A stretch of 64,000 nt of DNA from NCBI RefSeq assembly GCF_021440085.1, contig NZ_JAKCPW010000018.1:37836-101835 (forward strand), given 5' to 3'. The notes beneath the pieces are model-generated. The model was not told the DNA's origin. It did not search any database and saw only the letters and a program-made list of their open reading frames with translations. This DNA comes from Dyadobacter sp. CY261 (GTDB lineage: Bacteria > Bacteroidota > Bacteroidia > Cytophagales > Spirosomataceae). This document shows positions 1 through 8,800 of the stretch, in pieces (position 1 is the first letter of the stretch; the number at the start of each line of letters is the position of its first letter). Position numbers and translations under genes: made by a program.

Positions 1-170
1 GCAACCAGTATACTCCCGTTAAATAGTTGGTGGTGTGCCATTAGGGTAAGAAATGAGTCAATTCTGGCTACCCTTTGCTGCACAGGGGCAAGTTGCTGAC
101 CGAACGTCGTGATTGTGAACAGGACCAGTAAGCTGGTCAGTACTCCCGGATAAACAGTTTTTCTTTTCAT
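1..170 (-). CDS. Serine hydrolase of the beta-lactamase fold, N-terminal part only
   Basis: The reverse strand opens with ATG at 168-170 and stays open to the window edge (56 codons seen). It encodes a signal peptide (MKRKTVYPG, then a hydrophobic stretch ending TTFGQQ) followed by RIDSFLTLM and FNGSILVA. The last motif is the typical first strand of class C beta-lactamase-like serine hydrolases, just before the catalytic SxxK, which lies outside the window. The product is probably a periplasmic or secreted hydrolase of peptidoglycan peptides, beta-lactams or esters. The gene diverges from the BlaI/BlaR1-like pair and shares an intergenic region with three palindromes, so it is probably a BlaI target. 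Catalytic residues cannot be checked. Confidence 0.75.
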   Translation of the reverse strand, partial: MKRKTVYPGVLTSLLVLFTITTFGQQLAPVQQRVARIDSFLTLMAHHQLFNGSILV

Positions 171-204
171 GGATCTAGTAATAAGCGGATTAAATATTAA
201 GTTA

Positions 205-222
205 ATAAGAAAAATTTCTTAT
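205..222. promoter_or_regulatory. BlaI-type operator, copy 1
   Basis: Perfect inverted repeat: arms ATAAGAAA and TTTCTTAT around a 2-bp AA spacer. It lies 35 bp upstream of the divergent serine hydrolase start. It shares its arms with the two copies at 277-294 and 300-317. Assignment to BlaI is inferred from position and symmetry; the arms are not the TACA/TGTA core of classical staphylococcal and bacillar BlaI/MecI. Confidence 0.7.
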
Positions 223-276
223 GTTTAGAGCGCTGATTTACAGCATAGCTGACAATAGTAGTACAATTTAATTTAT

Positions 277-294
277 ATAAGAAATATTTCTTAT
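277..294. promoter_or_regulatory. BlaI-type operator, copy 2
   Basis: Perfect inverted repeat with the same arms as copy 1 (ATAAGAAA / TTTCTTAT) and a TA spacer. It lies 32 bp before the BlaI-like start codon. Its centre is 72 bp from copy 1 and 23 bp from copy 3, the latter close to two helical turns. Confidence 0.7.
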
Positions 295-299
295 GTTTT

Positions 300-317
300 A
301 TCAGAAACTTTTCTTAT
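300..317. promoter_or_regulatory. BlaI-type operator, copy 3 (one mismatch)
   Basis: Arms ATCAGAAA and TTTCTTAT with a CT spacer, differing from copies 1 and 2 by one base. It ends 9 bp before the BlaI-like start codon, so a bound repressor would cover the leader of its own gene, which fits autoregulation. Confidence 0.65.
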
Positions 318-326
318 GTTTGATAC

Positions 327-728
327 ATGAAAGACAAAAAACTGCAAAAAGATGCGAGCCAGGAGCCAACCAAGTCGGAGCTCGAAATTCTCCAGGTATT
401 GTGGGAGTTCGGTCCGTCAACGGCGCGCTTCGTAAATGATCACTTGAACCAACATACGCGGCAAGTCATTTACATGTCGACATTGAAATTGATGCAGATT
501 ATGGTCGAAAAAGGATTTTTGAAAAAAGACGAAAGCCAGATGAAGCACATTTACTGGGCTGCGCAGGAAGAATCCAAAACGAAAAGCCTGCTTCTTGACC
601 GGGTGGTTGATACCATATTCAACGGTTCTGCCAGTAATTTGATGATGCAATTGCTCGGTAACAAAAAGATGTCCGACCAGGAAATGGAGACTTTCAGGGA
701 ATTGATTAAAAAGATAGACGAAAAATAG
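327..728 (+). CDS. blaI: BlaI/MecI/CopY-family transcriptional repressor
   Basis: 133 aa, the usual length for this family. A winged-helix domain covers roughly residues 15-85 (KSELEILQVLWEFGPSTARFV, with helix QVIYMSTLKLMQIMVEKGFL), followed by a helical dimerisation tail. Family members bind palindromes as dimers and are released by proteolysis triggered by a BlaR1/MecR1 sensor. The start at 327 is the only sensible ATG and follows an operator-like palindrome directly. The sensor gene begins 6 bp after the stop, so the two are one operon. Three palindromes upstream support autoregulation and control of the divergent hydrolase. Function is firm at family level; the inducing signal is unknown. 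Confidence 0.93.
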   Translation: MKDKKLQKDASQEPTKSELEILQVLWEFGPSTARFVNDHLNQHTRQVIYMSTLKLMQIMVEKGFLKKDESQMKHIYWAAQEESKTKSLLLDRVVDTIFNGSASNLMMQLLGNKKMSDQEMETFRELIKKIDEK

Positions 729-734
729 CGAAAC

Positions 735-2645
735 ATGAACGCATCCTTGCTTCCTGGTATTTTTGAAGATGAGCATATCCGGGTTATCTGCTGGACGCTG
801 ATCCATTCATTATGGATTGGTCTGATTGCTGCTGCACTGGCCGGCGTAATGCTCGTTTGTACTCAAAAGTCATCTTCACAGCTGCGCTACCGCTTGCTAT
901 GTGGCTGTTTGATCATTTTTGTTTTGATTACCAGTTTTGTTTTTTATCAGGAAAGCAGATCATTTGATCGGGTGAGTAAGGTCACCGCCGCTTCGTATCG
1001 TATAATACCAACCGTTCCCTCATTGTCCGAGTATCCGGTTGCGCTCAACGACATTGACATCCTGACTCAATCAACCAGCTTCATCAACCAGAATTCGGTT
1101 TGGATATTTACCATTTGGTTTCTTTGTTTTGCATTCAAAATCCTCTCATTGGCCAACGGGCTTTTCTATGTGCACCGGATACGTTCTTACAAAGTGCATC
1201 AGGTTAGCGGGGAATGGCAGGAGAGAATCAAGAATTATGCTGAACATCTCGGTATCCGCCAATCGATTAGCTTGTTGCAATCTGAGTTGGTAAAAGTTCC
1301 AGTCACGGTCGGACACTTCAAGCCGGTAATTCTGATTCCTATCGGCCTGATTTTTCAACTTCCTGCCCAGCAGATTGAAACCATATTAATACATGAATTA
1401 GCGCACATCAGACGAAGGGATTATCTGGTCAATATTTTGCAAAGTTTGCTGGAAACGATCTTTTTTTTCAATCCGGGGTTGCTTTGGCTGTCTTCGCTGA
1501 TCAGGGAAGAAAGAGAAATTTGCTGCGACGATATTGTGCTTGCCAATACGTCGGTCAAAAGCAATTACCTGGAAGCTTTGCTTGCCTTCCATTCCCAACA
1601 GCCAGCACGGTCTGATCTGGTTCTCGGCCTTGGCAGCAATCAATTGGTAAACCGTTTGAAAAGAATTATCAACCATGAAAATAAACGACTGAACAAGATG
1701 GAAAAGATCGTATTGCTTGCAGGACTGCTGATTGTTTCGGCATTTTCCTACATTCCAAATCCCGAACAACCGCTTGAATACACCAAAAACAGTCAACATG
1801 AAGTGACCCGATACATTCCACAAAAAAAGGAAACGATCACAAAAAACGAAGAATCTTCAGAGAAGGCTAGATTGATCGAAAGGGCCAGAAATATTGAAAT
1901 TACAGACACTGCCTTGGTGGAAAAGGCAGTGGATACGAGCTATCAGTTTCAAAGTTTCAGGTTTTTCTATTCTAATGAGGACCTTGCCAACCGCGACATG
2001 GAAGTCCGTGACGACAAGGATAATATGTATCGGGTGAAAATTGAAAATGGCAATTTGGTTTCACTGAAAGTGAACAACGTTCAGATTCCCGAAGGCGAGC
2101 TGAGCCAGTACCGAGGACTCCTGGCGGAAATCGATCAGTCGTACTATGCTGCACGTGATAGCAAGCGTGCTTCCATAGAAAGGGCACATCAGTATTCCGA
2201 AAAGAATTCTAAAATAAGTGAGTTAAAAAGCAAAGACTGGGACAGGGCCAAATTCGTCAAGGACAATGACTTTACTAAATCCAAGTCCGGCTTCGTAAAG
2301 GGTTCTAAATCGGATCAGCTTGTTTGGGCTAACGGGAAGGAAGGTGACGGAAATCAGGTGGTGGCAACGAAAAAGAAGATAGAGCCCGTTGACATCTCTG
2401 CTGATCAGGAGCGTGTCAGAGGTGTAATCTCGGAGCTGGTACGGGAAAAGGTAATTTCCAGTCCATCAGATTTGGAATGGTTTGGCCTTAGCGAAGATGA
2501 GCTGGTTGTTAATGGAAACAAACAACCAGCTCAGTTGCAACAAAAATTGAAAGAAAGATTTAATATCAAAGCCGACTACGGTCTCTACTATGGACCCGTC
2601 AGAATGATCGGCACGGGCATATTTTTGGATAAAGACGATTTATAA
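735..2645 (+). CDS. BlaR1-like M56-family membrane metallopeptidase (sensor)
   Basis: 636 aa. Hydrophobic segments lie around residues 17-42, 55-70, 122-145, 236-256 and 324-342. The M56 zinc motif is HELAH at 220-224, with a downstream acidic patch REEREICCDD (257-266) likely giving the third ligand. In BlaR1/MecR1 this cytoplasmic protease is activated by an extracytoplasmic sensor domain and leads to BlaI cleavage. Here the C-terminal 300 residues are polar and charged and show no penicillin-binding SxxK/SxN/KTG set, so this is not a classical beta-lactam sensor. The domain probably senses another envelope signal. Cotranscribed with the BlaI-like repressor (6-bp gap). Confidence 0.85.
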   Translation: MNASLLPGIFEDEHIRVICWTLIHSLWIGLIAAALAGVMLVCTQKSSSQLRYRLLCGCLIIFVLITSFVFYQESRSFDRVSKVTAASYRIIPTVPSLSEYPVALNDIDILTQSTSFINQNSVWIFTIWFLCFAFKILSLANGLFYVHRIRSYKVHQVSGEWQERIKNYAEHLGIRQSISLLQSELVKVPVTVGHFKPVILIPIGLIFQLPAQQIETILIHELAHIRRRDYLVNILQSLLETIFFFNPGLLWLSSLIREEREICCDDIVLANTSVKSNYLEALLAFHSQQPARSDLVLGLGSNQLVNRLKRIINHENKRLNKMEKIVLLAGLLIVSAFSYIPNPEQPLEYTKNSQHEVTRYIPQKKETITKNEESSEKARLIERARNIEITDTALVEKAVDTSYQFQSFRFFYSNEDLANRDMEVRDDKDNMYRVKIENGNLVSLKVNNVQIPEGELSQYRGLLAEIDQSYYAARDSKRASIERAHQYSEKNSKISELKSKDWDRAKFVKDNDFTKSKSGFVKGSKSDQLVWANGKEGDGNQVVATKKKIEPVDISADQERVRGVISELVREKVISSPSDLEWFGLSEDELVVNGNKQPAQLQQKLKERFNIKADYGLYYGPVRMIGTGIFLDKDDL

Positions 2646-2931
2646 AGATCTCAAATTACGCCTGCCATTATCACCTCTCCAGAACACTCATCATTGCTTG
2701 CAAAAAGCCCACTCACTCCCTACGGGTTAACGTACCTGGTCAATGACTTCATCTGCATATCCGCCGCATGGCTGGGCGCCAGCGGCGAGGAAGCCAGTTG
2801 CGCGGATTAATTTTAAGTGATTTTTAAGTACGCCCAATCGCCCACTTTGGCACTATCGTAAAAAGATTCCAAATTTTTTTTGCAGCATGTTGCATTTTGC
2901 ACTTTCCTGATTTATTTTTGGCTCAAATTAA
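2646..2931. other. Intergenic region without a gene
   Basis: About 290 bp between the BlaR1-like gene and the MFS operator. The right part is AT-rich with T-runs (around 2871-2880 and 2911-2918) and must hold the MFS promoter, but I cannot place a convincing -33/-7 pair. The left part has a short minus-strand open stretch (around 2730-2810) that matches nothing I recognise. Confidence 0.5.
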
Positions 2932-2945
2932 GTTAGTGCGTTAAG
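2932..2945. promoter_or_regulatory. Putative GntR operator 1, before the MFS gene
   Basis: GTTAGTGCGTTAAG, one base different from the copy at 4288-4301 and identical to the copy at 21116-21129. The symmetric core is TTAnnGCnnTAA. It ends 5 bp before the MFS start codon, so a bound regulator would block transcript elongation or promoter clearance; the site also takes the place of a ribosome-binding site. The link to the GntR gene at 20252-21001 is inference. Confidence 0.65.
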
Positions 2946-2950
2946 TTATC

Positions 2951-4237
2951 ATGAAGAAAAACTTCGTCCGCTGGTGGGTTGTATTCCTCGTCTTCATTGC
3001 AACTGGTCTGAGCTTTCTCGACCGGCAGGTGCTGTCCATTGCCGTGATCCGCATTCAGGAGGAATTCGGTTTCAGCGATGTGGAGTATGGGTGGGTGAAT
3101 ACCAGTTTCCTGCTCAGCTACGCGCTGATGTTCACCGTTGGCGGCTGGTTGATCGACCGTATCGGGGCCCGGAAAGGACTAGGTATTGCGGTGGGCGTGT
3201 GGTCGGTAGCGAATGCGTTGCATGGGGTGATGACGAGCCTGCCACAGCTGCTTACCTTCCGTTTTTTCCTCGGCATGGGCGAGGGCGCCTGCTTTCCGGG
3301 TGCGGCCAGAACGGTGCATGAATGGTTTGACGAAAAGGAAAGGGCCTTTGCAAACGGCATCGCTATCGGCGGCTCAGCCATCGGTGCGGTGATCGCTCCG
3401 CCGCTCACGATCTGGCTTTCTAACATTTATGGCTGGCGTTCAGGATTCGTGGTCCCGGGCGTTATCGGGGCCATTTGGGTGATAGTATGGTTGATGTTGC
3501 CGTGGAAACGGGCGGCAGGAAACGACACAGTAGTATTGCAGCAGAAACCAATGACGCACGACGATGTAGTTTTTCAGGACGCATTCAAAATTACCTTTGC
3601 GAAGATTCTGAAACGACGCGAAACCTGGGTATTCATCCTAATGCGGTTCCTGCTCGACCCGGTCATGTATTTCATGATGTTTTGGATCCCGAAATACCTG
3701 AGCGATGTACGCCAGGTTTCTTTTGAACAAATCGGTCAGCTCTTCTGGATACCATTTCTTTCCCTGGGCATTGCCAATATTCTGGGTGGCTTTTTCTCGG
3801 ATCATCTGGTTAAAAACGAGGTTAGCACCGGTCGCGCGCGGAAGATCGTGATGGGCTGCGCGGCTGCTTTGACGCTGGCAGTGCCACTCACCGAATTTAC
3901 GTCGTCAGTTGGCATTGCAGTGGCTTGCATGGCGCTGTATATGTTTGCGCACGGGTGCTGGATCACCAATTACATTACCGCAATTTCAGACGTTTTCGGG
4001 CCGGGGGCCACGTCCACGGTGGTCGGTTTGTCGGGCACCGCAGGTGCAATATCCAGCCTGATCTTAAATCCGATGATCGGGAAAATCGTGCAGGAATATT
4101 CATATAAACCGCTCTGGATCGCTTCGGGCCTGCTGTATCCCGTTGCATTCATCGCATTCATTGTGCTTATTCCCAGGCTCCGGCCACTTTTTGACCGCCC
4201 TGCCGCCGTGGTCACACCTGCGGAAGTCACAGACTAG
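2951..4237 (+). CDS. MFS transporter, ACS (anion:cation symporter) type
   Basis: 428 aa with about 12 hydrophobic segments, normal for the major facilitator superfamily. FLDRQVLS at the end of TM1, the TM2-3 loop GGWLIDRIGARKG and the RFFLGMGEGACFPG segment in TM4 match the ACS family of hexuronate, galactonate and glucarate symporters. It should import a sugar acid or related monosaccharide across the inner membrane. The gene is followed after 97 bp by the isomerase operon, which has the same 14-bp operator, so it is the likely uptake step of this utilisation locus. The substrate cannot be fixed from sequence. Confidence 0.88.
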   Translation: MKKNFVRWWVVFLVFIATGLSFLDRQVLSIAVIRIQEEFGFSDVEYGWVNTSFLLSYALMFTVGGWLIDRIGARKGLGIAVGVWSVANALHGVMTSLPQLLTFRFFLGMGEGACFPGAARTVHEWFDEKERAFANGIAIGGSAIGAVIAPPLTIWLSNIYGWRSGFVVPGVIGAIWVIVWLMLPWKRAAGNDTVVLQQKPMTHDDVVFQDAFKITFAKILKRRETWVFILMRFLLDPVMYFMMFWIPKYLSDVRQVSFEQIGQLFWIPFLSLGIANILGGFFSDHLVKNEVSTGRARKIVMGCAAALTLAVPLTEFTSSVGIAVACMALYMFAHGCWITNYITAISDVFGPGATSTVVGLSGTAGAISSLILNPMIGKIVQEYSYKPLWIASGLLYPVAFIAFIVLIPRLRPLFDRPAAVVTPAEVTD

Positions 4238-4287
4238 CATTTTTTATTTTTATTAAAGCCCTGAAAAGAAAACCTGTTGCCAAAAAA

Positions 4288-4301
4288 CTTAGTGCGTTAA
4301 G
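4288..4301. promoter_or_regulatory. Putative GntR operator 2, before the isomerase/SusCD operon
   Basis: CTTAGTGCGTTAAG, the most symmetric copy (CTTAnnGCnnTAAG). It lies 33 bp before the isomerase start, downstream of an AT-rich stretch (4238-4260) that may hold the promoter. It is one of three copies in the window, all before genes of the same locus. Confidence 0.7.
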
Positions 4302-4334
4302 AATTAAACTTTTAAAACAATATTTTAGTCACTC

Positions 4335-5831
4335 ATGGAAAATCCATTACGGAACGAAAATCACGTCGTAGAAGAAGCCATTATCCGGAAACGCCAGCCT
4401 ACCAAACCGCGCATCGGCGTGTTCGGGGTCGGGTATTTCAAATATTGGAGCCAGTTCGACGGCCTGCTCGACGATATGCTGCGCAAACAGGCTGTTTTCA
4501 TCGGGAAGATCGAACGCGTGGGCCATGCAGAGCTCGTCGATTTTGGGCTGATCGACACGGTGCAAAAGGCTTACGAACTCGTACCGAAACTGCATGCGGC
4601 CAATCTCGACCTGATTTTCTGCGATATGCTTACCTACGCCACTTCCAACACGTTTGGTACCATTATCCGCAACCTGAATGTGCCCATCGTGCTCGTAGCA
4701 TTGCAGCCCGACCAGGCGATGGATTACAGCCGGGCATCCACTTACATGCAGCTTTACAATGACGACATCTGCTCCCTGCCCGAGTTTGCGGGCGTGGCCG
4801 CGCGGATGGGAAAGCGCGTGCCGGAAATGATCATCGGCACGCTCCACGACGACCCGCAGGCCGATGCCGAGATCGAGGAATATTGCCGCATTGCCGCCGT
4901 CCTGCACGATTTGCGCACTTCCCGCATCGGCCACATCGGCCACCCTATCGAGGCCATGCTGGATATGCATTCGGATTCCACGATGTTTACTGCGCATTTC
5001 GGCGCGCACATTGTGCAATGCGAGGCGCATGAAATCGTGACGCAATACCAGCAAACGCAGCGGGCCGACGTTGAAACCATGAAAGAGCGCATTCTCGACT
5101 TTTTCGACACGCCCGACCCGGTTTCCGACCCCATTTCCGAAAAACTCCGCGATACTGACCTCGAAACCGCCGCCCGCGTGACGGTTGCATTGGAAAAATT
5201 CGTGGAAGCCAGGCAGCTCGACGGTCTCGCCTATTATTACGAAGGCCCCGAAAACAGTGAAACACGGCTCGTGATGTCCAACCTCATCGTGGGCAACTCG
5301 CTGCTCACCGGCGCAGGTTTTCCGATGTGCGGGGAGTCGGATCTGAAAACCTGTTTTGCGATGCTCATCATGGAACGTTTAGGCATAGGCGGTAGCTTCG
5401 CCGAGTTCCATCCGGTGGATTTCAAAGAGGGCTTTGTGCTCGTGGGCCATGATGGGCCGCATAATGTCGCCATTGCCAATGGAAGGCCCGTTTTGCGCAG
5501 CCTCACCAAATACCACGGCAAGCCCGGCTTTGGTGCGGGCGTCGAGTTCAAGATCAAGGAAGGGCCCATTACCATGCTGAGCATCAACTCTACTTTCGAC
5601 GGCAAATTCAAGTTCATCATCGCTGAGGGACAATCGGTTGAAGGCCCTATTCCGCCCACGGGCAACACCAATACCCGCGGGTTTTTCAAGCCCGACGTAC
5701 GCACGTTCTTGAAAAAATGGATGAAAGAAGGCCCCACACACCACTTCGCACTCGGCGTGGGGCACCATGCGGCCACCATTGCCAAAATCGCCGGCTACCT
5801 CGGCCTCGAAGCCGTCGTGATCGACCAGTAG
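4335..5831 (+). CDS. L-arabinose/L-fucose isomerase-family protein (AraA-like)
   Basis: 498 aa, the size of AraA. Compared with AraA, the metal ligands appear kept: Glu334 in CGESDLKT, Glu357 in SFAEFHP, His372 in VGHDGPH, and the GVGHHAATIAKIAG segment at 474-487, which matches the AraA HHT region. An N-terminal Rossmann-like part (IGVFGVGYFKYWSQFDGL) fits the family. The enzyme should interconvert an aldose and a ketose using Mn2+ in the cytoplasm. It is too divergent to name L-arabinose, L-fucose or another sugar as substrate. It has its own operator-like site 33 bp upstream and is followed after 50 bp by SusC, so it leads the PUL operon. Confidence 0.8.
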   Translation: MENPLRNENHVVEEAIIRKRQPTKPRIGVFGVGYFKYWSQFDGLLDDMLRKQAVFIGKIERVGHAELVDFGLIDTVQKAYELVPKLHAANLDLIFCDMLTYATSNTFGTIIRNLNVPIVLVALQPDQAMDYSRASTYMQLYNDDICSLPEFAGVAARMGKRVPEMIIGTLHDDPQADAEIEEYCRIAAVLHDLRTSRIGHIGHPIEAMLDMHSDSTMFTAHFGAHIVQCEAHEIVTQYQQTQRADVETMKERILDFFDTPDPVSDPISEKLRDTDLETAARVTVALEKFVEARQLDGLAYYYEGPENSETRLVMSNLIVGNSLLTGAGFPMCGESDLKTCFAMLIMERLGIGGSFAEFHPVDFKEGFVLVGHDGPHNVAIANGRPVLRSLTKYHGKPGFGAGVEFKIKEGPITMLSINSTFDGKFKFIIAEGQSVEGPIPPTGNTNTRGFFKPDVRTFLKKWMKEGPTHHFALGVGHHAATIAKIAGYLGLEAVVIDQ

Positions 5832-5881
5832 GATTGTTTAGTTTTTCCTGTACTGCTTTAATCAAGTAAATCCGAACCTGT

Positions 5882-8800
5882 ATGAAACACTTTTTATGCA
5901 AAAAGCTGCCGCCTTATGTGCGGTGGGCTGTGCTGTGTGTGCTCCTTTTGCCGTGCCGACACCTGCTCGCGCAGTCCGGAGGGCGGGTAACGATCACGGG
6001 CACGGTCCTGTCCGGGACCGATAATACGCCGCTGATCGGTGCGACCATCGCCGAAAAAGGCACGACCAACGGCACCACCACGGACGGCAACGGCCAGTAC
6101 AAGATCACCATCGCCCCTACGAGCGACCTGGTGATCAGCTTCATCGGCTACACGGCCGGGGAAGTGAAGCCGGGCAGCCGCTCGGTGATCGACGTGACCC
6201 TGAAAGCGGATATGCAGCAGCTTCAGGATGTGGTGGTGGTGGGTTATGGTACCCAAAAGAAATCGACGCTGACGGGCTCGGTGGCTTCGGTGAAGTCGGA
6301 AGAGATTTTGAAAGCACCTACGGCCAATGCCACCAACAGCCTCACCGGCCGGATGCCGGGCGTATTTGTGGTGCAGCGCAGTGGAAAACCGGGCGATAAC
6401 CAGGCCGATATCTTCATCCGCGGCCGTGCCACCACCGGCGACAGCTCCCCGCTCATCATCGTGGACGGGGCCGAGCGGCAAAGTTTCGGCGACATTGATC
6501 CCAACGAGATCGAAACCGTGTCTGTACTGAAAGACGCTTCGGCTACCGCGCTTTTCGGGATCAAGGGTGGTAACGGGGTGATCCTGGTGACGACCAAAGT
6601 AGGCAAGGAAGGCAAGCCGCGGATCAGCTATTCGGGGAATGTGGCTTTGCAGACCTACACCAGTTTACCCAAAACCCTGAATGCATTCAATGCCGCCAGC
6701 CTGCTCAACGAGGCCAATGCGAACGTAGGCAAAGCTGCCGCGTTCACCGACGTTGAATTGCAGAAGTTCAAAGACCATTCGGACCCCTACAAATACCCGG
6801 ATTTCAACTGGTTCGACTACATTACCCGCCAATTTTATCCCCAGACCCAGCATAACCTGAATGTATCGGGTGGTACCAAAGTGGCCCGGTACTTTGTGTC
6901 GGCTGGTTATCTTTTCGAGGATGGTTTTCTCAAAAAATTCGACAATCCCTACGGCTATTCCACCTCCCCCAATTACAGCCGCTACAACTTCCGCTCCAAC
7001 CTGGACCTGACTTTGAGCAAGGACCTCACCGTATCGGTAAAACTTGGCGGTCGCCTCGAAGAACGCTATGCACCGGCCGGAGATCCGTTTTATGCCAATG
7101 CGGAGATCGAGTACCTGCTGTCGAGGGTGAATGGGATTCCGGCCTACGCCTATCAGCCGTTTTTGCCCGACGGACGCTTCATGGAAAATCCCAATGCAGG
7201 CGTGAACCTTACCAATCCGCTTGGCTGGATCTCGCGCCGCGGCTATTACATTCAGCAGAACAATTCCATTGAAAGCACGCTGGCATTGAATTACGACCTG
7301 CACCGGCTGCTGAAAGGGCTTTCGTTCCGCACGCAATATGCCTACGACGCCTATTTCATTGCCACCCGCCGCCAGCAGGGCACTTTTACTTCCTATTACA
7401 TCAACAAACAGACCGACCAGATCGTGAAAGGCAACAGCTCTTTCAGCGACTCGGATACCCCGCTGGGCGCGTTGGTGGCCACTTACGACGGCACCATTGC
7501 CTACAACCTGCAATCGAGCCTGAATTACAACAATACTTTCGGGAAGCACACCGTGACTGGCCTGGCATTGTTCCAGCGGCAGGCCCGGCGCGTGATCGGT
7601 GCGCAGCCCGCGTATGCCTCGCAGGGACTTGTGGCCCGGGTGACGTACAGCTTTATGGATAAATATTTCGCGGAATTCAACGGGGCTTACAATGGATCGG
7701 AAAACTTCGCTTCGGGCAAGCGCTACGGATTTTTTCCGGCGGTATCGGCGGGATGGACGGTGAGTAAGGAGGATTTTATGAAAAATGTTTCCTGGCTGAG
7801 CTACCTGAAAATCAGGGGTAGCGCGGGTAAGATCGGGTTTGACAAAATCGGTGGAAACCGCTTTTTGTACCTCGATGAATACTCCCGGAATTCCACGGTG
7901 TATACCGGCGGTGCCAACCTTGGGCTCGCAGTGAAACCCAACACTGCCGCCCAATTCGGCCTGCCGACAGCGATTAACACCTACCCGGTGATCACGCATT
8001 CGCGCATTGGCAATCCCAACATTACCTGGGAAACGTCCACCAAGCGCAACATCGGCTTCGAGAGCAGTTTCTTCAATGATATGTTCTCCCTGAACTTCGA
8101 TATTTTTAATGAAACCAGAAAAAACATCCTGCTCAACCGGCAATCGGGTCTCACGACTTATGGAGAGGCTTACCCGAGCCTGAACTATGGCGAGGTGAAC
8201 AACCACGGTTACGAGATCGAATTGCGGCATTTGCGGCGGGTGGGAAACATCGGGTATGGCATAACGGCCCAGGCGAGTTTTGCGCGGAACAAGGTTATCA
8301 ACCTCGATGAACCGTTAGGCCGGCCGACTTATCAAAAATCCGCGGGCTACCAGATCGGCCAATACCGGGGCTATGTGACCGACGGCTTTTACCAGTCGCA
8401 GGACGATATCAACAGCTACCTGCCCAACCTGCTCGGCAAGCCCATTCCCGGCGATCTTAAATTCAGGGACATCAATAAGGACGGCGTCATTTCTACCGAC
8501 GACATCACGCCCATCGGCTACTCCAACGTGCCCGAATACACTTACAGCGTGGAACCGACATTCAGCTTCAAGGGCCTCTCCTTTTCGGTGATGTTCCAGG
8601 GCGTGGCGCATGTGAGCTCCGACATTCAGTTTGACCAGCGAAACCTGAGCAGCAACCAGATGTACGAAAACATGCTCGGCCGCTGGACGCCCGCTACCGC
8701 CCAAACGGCCACCTGGCCCGCGTTGCAACCGGCCGTGGGCGGCAACTTCATGAGCTACGCGACCAACGATTTCCTGCTCACCAATGCCCGTTTTCTCAAA

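Noticed and set aside
4347..5054. 235-codon minus-strand open frame in the isomerase gene
   Set aside because: Shadow of a strong AraA-like gene; no recognisable domain.
6665..8230. 521-codon open frame on the minus strand inside the first SusC gene
   Set aside because: It is a shadow of the SusC frame caused by high GC at third positions. Its translation has no domain and no signal, and the plus-strand SusC is unmistakable.
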